A model generated the notes under the pieces. That model saw only the letters and a program-made list of their open reading frames with translations. It searched no databases and had not been told where the DNA came from. DNA of 10,946 nt from Acidobacteriota bacterium (GTDB lineage Bacteria > Acidobacteriota > Terriglobia > UBA7540). Numbering within the stretch: position 1 is the stretch's first letter; each line of letters opens with the position of its first letter. Shown in pieces: positions 1 to 5,834 of this stretch. The stretch is taken from NCBI GenBank assembly GCA_021784615.1, contig JAJYHU010000331.1:1-10946 (forward strand), in the 5' to 3' direction. Position numbers and translations under genes: made by a program.

Positions 1-104
1 CCCGCATAGTAATGCCCAATGGCGGCTGAGCGCTCCCCGGGATTGAAGCCCACAAACACGATCTTCAAGCCGGCGCGCAAATAGTCCGGCAAGTCCGGAT
101 ACAC
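1..104 (-). CDS. mug: Mismatch-specific (Mug/TDG-type) DNA glycosylase, N-terminal fragment
   Basis: Only the first 34 codons are visible; the gene runs off the left edge. The peptide reads YPDLPDYLRAGLKIVFVGFN followed by PGERSAAIGHYYA. The segment V-G-F-N-P-G-x-x-S-A-x-x-G-H-Y-Y-A matches motif 1 of the Mug/TDG branch of uracil-DNA glycosylases, where the Asn of G-x-N-P-G helps activate the attacking water. These enzymes remove U or T mispaired with G, or other damaged bases, and start base excision repair in the cytoplasm. I chose the GTG at 104 because a GGAG (112-115) sits 7 bases upstream and the reading places the conserved strand near the N terminus, as in relatives. The gene starts 46 bases after the amidohydrolase stop on the same strand, so co-transcription is likely. 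A uracil-DNA glycosylase of another family is less likely because motif 1 fits Mug best. Confidence 0.8.
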   Translation of the reverse strand, partial: MYPDLPDYLRAGLKIVFVGFNPGERSAAIGHYYA

Positions 105-150
105 TATGGGTCTCCAAACGGACGCGATGGCGGACGGTTTCAAGAAGCTG

Positions 151-876
151 CTAACGGGATGCGTTTTCCTTCTGCGCTGCCCGGTCCCGGCACCGGGCGA
201 CGAATTCCTCAAAGATCTTGAGCTGTTCAGGATATTCGCTGAACAATTCTTCCGGATGCCACTGGACCGCAAGAAAAAACGGATGGTCTTCGGCAAGCTC
301 AATGGCTTCGTACAATTCATCTTCGGAGTGTGCCGTGGCCTTCAAGCCGTGTCCCAGGCGCTTGATCGCCTGGTGATGGAGGCTGTTCACCCTGCAGTTC
401 CCCTGAATCAAGCCGTGCAACAGAGAATCCGGCTCCGTGACCGTCACGGAATGAGTGGTCGCGCTGCGGCTCCCCGCCTGCTTGTGGTCGCGTTCCAGCG
501 CCGTGTCGCTCTTCAAATCCTGGTAGAGCGTTCCCTTGAACCAGACGTTGATCATCTGAATCCCCCGGCAGATGCCCAAGATGGGGATGCCGCGCTTAAG
601 CCCCTCCTCAAGCAACCGGAATTCGAATTCGTCGCGCGAGCGGTCAACGTGAACGTTTTCATATTTGATTTGCTCGTCATAAAAAAACGGGTCGCCATCC
701 GCGCCGCCCGTAAAAAGAATCCCCTCGAAGTTTCCAGCGGACAATTTACCCAGGTCATCCGCTGTGACAACCTCAAGCTCTTCCGGCCGCGCTCCCGCGC
801 CAAGCATCGCCTTGAAATAGGGCGACTCCACACCCTTGGCCTTCTCCTTTCCGGAAACTGAAATGGCAAGCTTCAT
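151..876 (-). CDS. Class I glutamine-amidotransferase-like hydrolase (peptidase C26, gamma-Glu-GABA hydrolase/PuuD-like)
   Basis: A 241-residue cytoplasmic protein with the class I GATase fold. Visible features are the oxyanion-strand motif LFTGGADGDP (54-63), the nucleophile elbow GICRG with Cys103, the family motif VNSLHHQAI (163-171), and QWHPEE with His207 and Glu209 completing a Cys-His-Glu triad. GICRG plus NSLHHQ is typical of the peptidase C26 group, whose best-known member, PuuD, splits gamma-glutamyl-GABA in putrescine breakdown. Length and motifs fit a stand-alone hydrolase, not an amidotransferase subunit. The ATG at 876 has an AAGGA (885-889) 8 bases upstream. It is divergent from argC, with about 125-134 bases between the starts depending on which argC start is used, and it shares that control region. 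The true substrate (gamma-Glu-GABA, another gamma-glutamyl amide, or folate polyglutamate) cannot be read from sequence, and no other puu gene is in view, so I give no symbol. Confidence 0.88.
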   Translation of the reverse strand: MKLAISVSGKEKAKGVESPYFKAMLGAGARPEELEVVTADDLGKLSAGNFEGILFTGGADGDPFFYDEQIKYENVHVDRSRDEFEFRLLEEGLKRGIPILGICRGIQMINVWFKGTLYQDLKSDTALERDHKQAGSRSATTHSVTVTEPDSLLHGLIQGNCRVNSLHHQAIKRLGHGLKATAHSEDELYEAIELAEDHPFFLAVQWHPEELFSEYPEQLKIFEEFVARCRDRAAQKENASR

Positions 877-936
877 GGTCTCGGTCCTTGAGACTTATGC
901 GTGATGGTCGCCAACCCTGCCGCGTACCATTTTCCC

Positions 937-965
937 TTGACACCGAGACCGGATTCAAGTAAAAA
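937..965 (+). promoter_or_regulatory. Predicted sigma70-type promoter of the argCBDF operon
   Basis: A perfect -35 hexamer TTGACA (937-942) is followed after exactly 17 bases by TAAAAA (960-965), a 4/6 match to the -10 consensus. Transcription should begin near 970-974. That leaves a leader of only about 30-40 bases before argC and puts the start inside the palindrome at 967-993. No experimental support; the call rests on hexamers, spacing and position. Confidence 0.65.
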
Positions 966-998
966 CATATTTATGCGTATTATGCATAAATATTCTAA
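962..998 (+). promoter_or_regulatory. Palindromic operator at the argC transcription start, probable ArgR (ARG box) site
   Basis: ATATTTATGC (967-976) and GCATAAATAT (984-993) are perfect 10-bp inverted repeats around the 7-base centre GTATTAT. Counted across the whole 27 bp, 12 of 13 base pairs are symmetric. The element directly follows the predicted -10 box and covers the predicted start site, a classic repressor position. Positions 981-998 fit the ArgR consensus wnTGAATwwwwATTCAnw at 8 of 10 specified bases (TGCAT and ATTCT instead of TGAAT and ATTCA). The mirror copy at 962-979 fits poorly (5 of 10). ArgR binds paired 18-bp boxes and represses arginine genes when arginine is plentiful. 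That a regulator binds here is likely; that it is ArgR is inferred from the fit and the operon. It could also act on the divergent hydrolase. Confidence 0.6.
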
Positions 999-1010
999 GG
1001 CTTGGACCCT

Positions 1011-2099
1011 TTGCGGACATTAGCAGCGACAGAAACCGGGAGCGCTTCACGCCGCAGCAACGCTCCTCAAACGGTTCTGAGAGTGGCTGTTGCGGGAGCG
1101 ACGGGTTATGCCGGCAGGGAGCTTTTGCGCCTGCTGGCGCGGCATCCCTATACCCGGGTCACCCGGTTGATGTCTTCTGGGAGGCTTGAGAAAAAGGGCT
1201 TCCCGATTGAGCATTCGCACCCCATACTCCGCGGAAAATTCGACGTCCTTTGCGAGCCGCTCTCGCTTGAAGGCTTGGTCCCTGCCGAAGTGGATTTAGT
1301 TTTTCTGGCGACGCCCCATGAAACGGCTCTCGATCTTGCGCCGCTGCTCCTCAACCGAAACGTTCGCGTCGTCGACCTGAGCGGAGCCTTCCGCCTGAAG
1401 GACGCCGCCACCTATCCGCGCTGGTACGGGTTTGAGCATCACGCGCACCAGGCGCTCGAAGAAGCAGTTTATGGCATCACCGAATTGAACGCCGCAAGCA
1501 TCCGGCAAGCGCGCCTGGTGGCCAATCCCGGATGCTATGCGACCTCGGTTATTCTGGGGCTCGCCCCGCTCCTGAAAAAAGGTTGGACCGATCCGAGCGC
1601 CGGCATTATTTCCGACTCCAAGTCGGGAGCGAGCGGCGCCGGCCGCGCGCCCAGCGACAAGCTGCACTTTGTCGAGGTCAATGAGAATTGCCGGGCCTAT
1701 GGCCTTTTCGGCCATCGCCACGTGCCGGAAATGCTCCAGACCCTGGGGCTCGCGGAAAAGGACTTCATTTTCACGCCGCACCTGCTCCCCATCACGCGCG
1801 GCATCTTGAGCACGATTTACGTTCGGCTGGCGAAATCCCGCTCGGCCGAGGAAGTTGCAGCGCTTTATCGCGACTTTTATTCGCAGGCGCCGCTGGTCCG
1901 CGTGTTGGAATCAGGGCTGCCGGAAATTCAGTCCGTGGCCCATACCAACTATACGGACATCGGTTTCGCGCTCGACCGCGACGGGCAGAGGATGGTCATC
2001 GTCTCGGCGCTCGACAACCTGGGAAAAGGAGCGGCGGGGCAGGCCGTTCAGAACATGAATCTCATGTTCGGTTTCGATGAGGAAACGGCGCTTCTTTGA
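1011..2099 (+). CDS. argC: N-acetyl-gamma-glutamyl-phosphate reductase
   Basis: ArgC reduces N-acetylglutamyl-5-phosphate to the semialdehyde with NADPH, the third step of arginine synthesis. From the TTG at 1011 the protein has 362 residues, close to the family norm of about 310-360 with a short N-terminal tail. It shows the nucleotide-binding loop GATGYAG (29-35), the active-site motif NPGCYATS with nucleophile Cys175, SGASGAGR (205-212), and GHRHVPEM with candidate catalytic His235/His237. Start choice: AAGG (997-1000) is 10 bases from TTG 1011 but only 1 base from TTG 1002, so 1011 is preferred; 1002 would add M-D-P. No ATG is available, and a GTG at 1083 would cut into the first beta strand. 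It is the first gene of the arg cluster, behind a palindromic operator, and overlaps argB by 4 bases (TTGA). Confidence 0.95.
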   Translation: MRTLAATETGSASRRSNAPQTVLRVAVAGATGYAGRELLRLLARHPYTRVTRLMSSGRLEKKGFPIEHSHPILRGKFDVLCEPLSLEGLVPAEVDLVFLATPHETALDLAPLLLNRNVRVVDLSGAFRLKDAATYPRWYGFEHHAHQALEEAVYGITELNAASIRQARLVANPGCYATSVILGLAPLLKKGWTDPSAGIISDSKSGASGAGRAPSDKLHFVEVNENCRAYGLFGHRHVPEMLQTLGLAEKDFIFTPHLLPITRGILSTIYVRLAKSRSAEEVAALYRDFYSQAPLVRVLESGLPEIQSVAHTNYTDIGFALDRDGQRMVIVSALDNLGKGAAGQAVQNMNLMFGFDEETALL

Positions 2100-2896
2100 A
2101 AATCGTCATCAAAATCGGAGGTCAGGCGGCGGAAAAGCGCGACCGGCGGCGTCGTCTGGCGGGGCAGATCATCGAATTGCGGCGTTCCGGCCACCGCGTC
2201 GTTGTGGTGCATGGGGGCGGCAAAGCGCTGACCGAGACTCTTAAAAGCATGGCGATCCCGACAGAGTTCCACAACGGCCTGCGGGTCACCGACGCCCGGA
2301 CCCGCGACGTGGCCCTGATGGTGCTGGCGGGCAGCGTCAACAAACAATGGGTTGCGGAGCTTGAAACATTGGGCCAGGCGGCGCTCGGGATCTGCGGCGG
2401 AGACGGCAAGCTGGTAGTGGCGCGCAAGCTGGCCAGCACCTTGAACGGCTCAAAAAAGGATTTGGGATTTGTCGGCCGGCCGAGCCGGATCAACGCCGCC
2501 ATCCTCGATTTTGCCTTTGAAAAAGGATTTGTGCCGGTCGTGGCGAGCCTGGGCTTGAGCACCCAGGGCGAGTACTTGAACATCAACGCGGACGACCTGG
2601 CGGCGGCGCTGGCTTCAGCGCTCAAGGCGGACCGCCTGCTCTATCTCACGGAATCGGGCGGCGTGTGGGACGCCGACCGGAAAGTGCTGCCGCTGGTGCG
2701 GCTTGGAGAGATTCAGAGCCTGATCCGGAAGGGCACGGTTCGCGACGGCATGATTCCCAAACTGCGCTCTTGCGCGCGCACTCTCCAGCACGGCGTGAAG
2801 GAAATCGACATCATTTCTCCGGACACACCAAACTCTTTGGTGCGAACCGTCATCAAACGGGAGAGCGTGGGAACAAGAATTGTGAAGGCAGCATGA
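2096..2896 (+). CDS. argB: Acetylglutamate kinase
   Basis: ArgB phosphorylates N-acetylglutamate with ATP. The 266-residue protein is an amino-acid-kinase-family enzyme: KIGG with Lys6, the glycine loop VVHGGGK (38-43), substrate-binding NGLRVTD with Arg63, NINADDLAAALASAL (162-176) with Asp166, and GMIPKL with Lys222. Length and an N terminus that opens straight into the first strand match the short, E. coli-like class. That class lacks the extra N-terminal helix seen in hexameric, arginine-inhibited kinases, so feedback inhibition by arginine is probably absent (inference). The nucleotide-pocket segment reads LTESGGVWD where many relatives have LTDVxGV. The TTG start at 2096 overlaps the argC stop; the only Shine-Dalgarno-like tract (GAGGAAA, 2079-2085) is rather far away, so translation probably depends on coupling to argC. 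Confidence 0.94.
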   Translation: MKIVIKIGGQAAEKRDRRRRLAGQIIELRRSGHRVVVVHGGGKALTETLKSMAIPTEFHNGLRVTDARTRDVALMVLAGSVNKQWVAELETLGQAALGICGGDGKLVVARKLASTLNGSKKDLGFVGRPSRINAAILDFAFEKGFVPVVASLGLSTQGEYLNINADDLAAALASALKADRLLYLTESGGVWDADRKVLPLVRLGEIQSLIRKGTVRDGMIPKLRSCARTLQHGVKEIDIISPDTPNSLVRTVIKRESVGTRIVKAA

Positions 2897-4110
2897 ATTA
2901 CGATCAGATTGCCGAACTCGAAAAACAGAAGCTGGTCCCAACGTACGAGCGCATGCCCTTCCTGGCGGTCCGGGGCGAGGGCTGTTACCTTTACGACGAC
3001 CAGGGAAACAAGTACCTGGATTTTCTTGGCGGGCTGGGAGTCAATGCCCTCGGCCATGCTCACCCGGAGATACTTGAGGCGCTGCGTGACCCCTCCGAGG
3101 ACCTCCTACACGTTTCAAACCTTATCTACCATCGCTTTCAGGCTCCGCTGGCTGAAAAATTGGCCGCGCTCACGGGACTCGACCGCGCCTTTTTTGCCAA
3201 CACCGGTACCGAATCCGTCGAAGGCGCTATGAAGCTGGCCCGCGCCCACGGCCGGCGCCAATCTCCCGGCCGCGTCGAGATTCTGGCCCTGGAGAATTCC
3301 TTCCATGGGCGGACGCTGGGCGCTCTTTCCGCCACCTGGCCGGAAAAATACCGCAAGCCCTTCGAGCCGCTGATTCCGGGCGTCAAGTTCATCCGCCAGA
3401 ACGACATTGCGCACCTGAACGACAGTTTTTCCCCGCGCGTCGCCGCGCTGCTGGTGGAAGTGATTCAAGGCGAAGGCGGCGTGGTAGAGATGGACGAGAA
3501 GTTCCTGAAAGCGGGGCAGCAGCTTTGCCGCACCAACGGTGCGTTGCTGATCTGCGACGAGATCCAGAGCGGCCTGGGACGCACGGGAAACTATTTTGCC
3601 TACCAGCGCTTCGGTCTTGAGCCGGACATGGTTTTGGTGGCCAAGGCTCTGGCGGGCGGGCTGCCGCTCGCGGCCATCGTGGCGCGCGAGAAAGTGGCCC
3701 AGGCGTTTCATCCCGGCATGCACGGCACCACGTTCGGAGGCGGGCCGCTTCAGTGCCGGTTGGCGCTGAAGTTTCTCGAAATTCTCGAGCGGCCGGAATT
3801 CATGAAACATGTGCGCGAAGTTGGCGCGTATTTCCGCAACCAACTCCTGAAACTCCAGGAGGAACTCCCCGTCATCCAGCAGGTCCGCGGCCAGGGTTTG
3901 ATGCTCGCGGCAGAGCTGGCGGCGCCGGGCAAGGAAGCCGTGCGCCAGGGCCTCCGGGCAGGAGTTCTGTTCAACTGTACGCAGGAGCGTGTTTTAAGGT
4001 TCCTGCCGCCACTCATTATCGAAAGGGAGCATGTCGATCAAGTTATCGCGGCGCTTCGGCCGATTCTGGTTTCTGTGTCGAACATGCAAAACAAGGGGGT
4101 GCACGCATGA
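2893..4110 (+). CDS. argD: Acetylornithine aminotransferase (class III, PLP-dependent)
   Basis: ArgD transfers an amino group from glutamate to N-acetylglutamate semialdehyde, giving N-acetylornithine. The 405-residue product is a class III aminotransferase: FANTGTESVEGAMKLAR (101-117) binds cofactor phosphate, NSFHGRTLGALS (135-146) carries the aromatic/His ring-stacking pair, CDEIQSGLGRTG has Asp222 for the pyridine nitrogen, VAKALAGGLPLAA has Lys251 for the PLP Schiff base, and HGTTFGGGPLQC (277-288) contributes from the partner subunit. The ATG at 2893 overlaps the argB TGA as ATGA, and GAAGG (2884-2888) lies 4 bases upstream. Open frame continues upstream to 2665, but only inside argB, so that extension is rejected. 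Related class III enzymes (succinylornithine, LysW-aminoadipate semialdehyde) look similar; the arg neighbours make ArgD the natural reading, possibly with dual use in lysine synthesis. Confidence 0.93.
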   Translation: MNYDQIAELEKQKLVPTYERMPFLAVRGEGCYLYDDQGNKYLDFLGGLGVNALGHAHPEILEALRDPSEDLLHVSNLIYHRFQAPLAEKLAALTGLDRAFFANTGTESVEGAMKLARAHGRRQSPGRVEILALENSFHGRTLGALSATWPEKYRKPFEPLIPGVKFIRQNDIAHLNDSFSPRVAALLVEVIQGEGGVVEMDEKFLKAGQQLCRTNGALLICDEIQSGLGRTGNYFAYQRFGLEPDMVLVAKALAGGLPLAAIVAREKVAQAFHPGMHGTTFGGGPLQCRLALKFLEILERPEFMKHVREVGAYFRNQLLKLQEELPVIQQVRGQGLMLAAELAAPGKEAVRQGLRAGVLFNCTQERVLRFLPPLIIEREHVDQVIAALRPILVSVSNMQNKGVHA

Positions 4111-5072
4111 CACCGGTTATTTCTATGGAAAAACAAGAACAACTCACCATTCGGGATTTAGTAGCTGACCAGGACCTGACCACCGGCGATCTGAAGATGA
4201 TTTTGGATTTGGCGGGGCGCGTCAAAGCCCGTCCTGGCGAGTTCTCGCACACCCTTGCCGGAAAGCAACTGGCGATGATCTTTGAAAAGCCTTCGCTGCG
4301 CACGCGGGTCACCTTTGAAGTGGGCATGACGAGCATGGGCGGCTTTGCCGTTTACCTTGAACACTCGAAGCCTCGCCTGGGAGAGCGCGAATCCATCAAA
4401 GACGTCGCACGGAATCTCTCGCGCTGGGTTGACGGCATTGTGGCGCGCACCTTTTCCCATCAGGCGGTTGTGGAGCTGGCTGAGAATGCTTCGGTCCCGG
4501 TGATCAACGCGCTGACCGATCTCCTCCATCCCTGCCAGGCGCTCGGCGACTACTTTACGCTCCATGAAAAATTCGGCCGGCTGAAGGGCCTGAAGCTGGC
4601 CTTTGTCGGCGACGGCAACAACGTCTGCCATTCTCTGATGCTGACCGGCGCAAAGATGGGCGTCACGGTTCGCGTGGCGACACCCTCCGGGTTTGAACCC
4701 AAATCCGCCATTGTTGCGGAAGCAAAAGCCCTGGGACGGGAAACAGGGGCCAAGATTCAGTTGTTCCACGACCCCATCGAGGCGGTCACGGGCGCCCAAG
4801 CCATCTACACGGATGTCTGGGCCAGCATGGGACAGGAATTCGCTGCGCACTTGCGGACTCAAGTCTTTGCTCCCTATCAGGTAAACGAAGACCTCATGAA
4901 CGCCGCCGGTCCCGACGCGATGTTTCTCCATTGCCTTCCGGCGCACCGGGGCCTGGAAGTAACAGACTCCGTCATCGACTCCCCCAAATCATTGGTCTAC
5001 GATCAAGCTGAAAACCGCTTGCATGTCCAAAAAGCGCTTCTTCTGCTCCTCCTCCAATCGCGAAGAGTCTAG
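4107..5072 (+). CDS. argF: Ornithine carbamoyltransferase
   Basis: ArgF makes citrulline from ornithine and carbamoyl phosphate. The 321-residue protein has the carbamoyl-phosphate loop FEKPSLRTRVTFE (59-71; SLRTR in place of the textbook STRTR, a common variant), HPCQALGDYFTL (141-152), the ornithine-binding SMG loop DVWASMGQE (236-244), and the catalytic HCLPAHRGLEVTD (275-287). HCLPAHRG and SMG identify true ornithine transcarbamylase, not the acetyl- or succinylornithine versions, so free ornithine must be made by an ArgE or ArgJ encoded elsewhere. The ATG at 4107 overlaps the argD TGA by 4 bases and has the strong purine tract AAGGGGG (4093-4099) 7 bases upstream. An open frame back to 3753 lies inside argD and is not used. 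It is the last gene of the cluster; argG and argH do not follow. Confidence 0.96.
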   Translation: MTPVISMEKQEQLTIRDLVADQDLTTGDLKMILDLAGRVKARPGEFSHTLAGKQLAMIFEKPSLRTRVTFEVGMTSMGGFAVYLEHSKPRLGERESIKDVARNLSRWVDGIVARTFSHQAVVELAENASVPVINALTDLLHPCQALGDYFTLHEKFGRLKGLKLAFVGDGNNVCHSLMLTGAKMGVTVRVATPSGFEPKSAIVAEAKALGRETGAKIQLFHDPIEAVTGAQAIYTDVWASMGQEFAAHLRTQVFAPYQVNEDLMNAAGPDAMFLHCLPAHRGLEVTDSVIDSPKSLVYDQAENRLHVQKALLLLLLQSRRV

Positions 5073-5315
5073 AAGGCAGGCCCGCGCGCAAGCGCTTTCG
5101 TAATTCGCGCAGATGTTTCTCATCGAACTTGCCGGAAGCAGGCAGGGCGGATCAATCGCCGGCCGCAGAGCGCCTCGCTTCGATAACTAGAAATTAACTA
5201 GAATTCGCTCGCCTTGCGCAGACCCGGCGCGGAAGACTACGAGGCTGGGCCGGGCAATTACGGACCGGCTCTGGAGTGAAGTCAATAGTTAGGGCGTGAA
5301 CCTTCGGAGGCCTGT
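5073..5315. other. Convergent intergenic region between argF and the VanZ-like gene
   Basis: A 243-base stretch where the plus-strand arg operon and the minus-strand guaB operon end towards each other. I see no gene. There is no convincing intrinsic terminator: a weak GCGC-GCAA-GCGC hairpin followed by TTT lies at about 5083-5098. The only other pattern is a pair of TAACTAGAA repeats, listed separately. Confidence 0.5.
5184..5203. repeat. Two direct copies of TAACTAGAA, 11 bases apart
   Basis: TAACTAGAA occurs at 5184-5192 and again at 5195-5203, an 11-base period that puts both on the same face of the helix. It is an AT-rich island in GC-rich surroundings. Two copies of a 9-mer can arise by chance, and no function is assigned. 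Confidence 0.4.
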
Positions 5316-5834
5316 TTAAGTTGGCGGGGCGCCGGCAGGAAGCTGCGCTTCTCCCTTTTTTTGAGAACGAGCGCTGACCAAATAAATGATCGCCATGCCA
5401 AGCGCCGCTCCGATGGTATCGAAGCCGCAGTCGACAATCGAGGGTCCGCGGCCCGGCACGAACCTCTGATGGAACTCGTCGGTCAACGAATAGAACCCCG
5501 CCAGAACGATGCAAGCGAGAGCTTTCCTGGGCCGCCACGCCACCCAGCCGCCGTCGCCCAGTGCATGATAGAGAAAAATGGCAAAAATCGAGTATTCCGT
5601 AAAATGTCCCGACTTCCGCATCAGGAAGTTCAGAAGGTTAAACGTCTCGGGCGAGACCTGGAGATGAACCAAAGCAAGAATCGCGGCCAGCAGGCGCGCC
5701 GTGAAGGCACTGCCGAAGGTCTTTGTCGAGATGAAGAAGATGACGCCCGCCCAGATCAAGGCAGGCACCCACCCAAGGAATGATTGTGAATGTTTTTGAA
5801 GCGCTTTGCTGGAAGCTGGACTATTCGAGGCGAT
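5316..5834 (-). CDS. VanZ-like family membrane protein
   Basis: A small integral membrane protein with about four to five hydrophobic segments and the VanZ-family signatures: RKSGHFTEYSIFAIFLYHAL (Lys-His-Glu in a membrane helix) and TDEFHQRFVPGRGPSIVDC with FDTIGAALG following. VanZ itself gives low-level teicoplanin resistance by an unknown mechanism; most relatives, like this one beside guaB, have no known role. It follows guaB on the same strand and is probably co-transcribed. The start is uncertain. The nearest standard codon is GTG at 5768 (150 residues), which has no Shine-Dalgarno and trims the conserved Trp before the first helix. An ATC at 5834 has AAGGAGG 9 bases upstream and would give 172 residues with a short cytoplasmic tail; that is the span given here. 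An ATG at 5951 would overlap guaB by 131 bases and is unlikely. Confidence 0.72.
   Translation of the reverse strand: MASNSPASSKALQKHSQSFLGWVPALIWAGVIFFISTKTFGSAFTARLLAAILALVHLQVSPETFNLLNFLMRKSGHFTEYSIFAIFLYHALGDGGWVAWRPRKALACIVLAGFYSLTDEFHQRFVPGRGPSIVDCGFDTIGAALGMAIIYLVSARSQKKGEAQLPAGAPPT

Noticed and set aside
106..861. A 251-codon plus-strand open frame opposite the C26 hydrolase
   Set aside because: It is antisense to a gene with a complete Cys-His-Glu triad and has no family motif.
2665..2892. N-terminal extension of argD into argB
   Set aside because: It lies inside argB in another frame, is not homologous to aminotransferases, and the ATG at 2893 overlaps the argB stop in the usual way.
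3753..4106. N-terminal extension of argF into argD
   Set aside because: It is out-of-frame sequence of argD. Family homology begins after the ATG at 4107, which has a strong ribosome site.
4107..5072. Acetylornithine or succinylornithine carbamoyltransferase instead of ornithine carbamoyltransferase
   Set aside because: The HCLPAHRG and DVWASMG motifs are those of true ornithine carbamoyltransferase; the alternative enzymes differ at these places.
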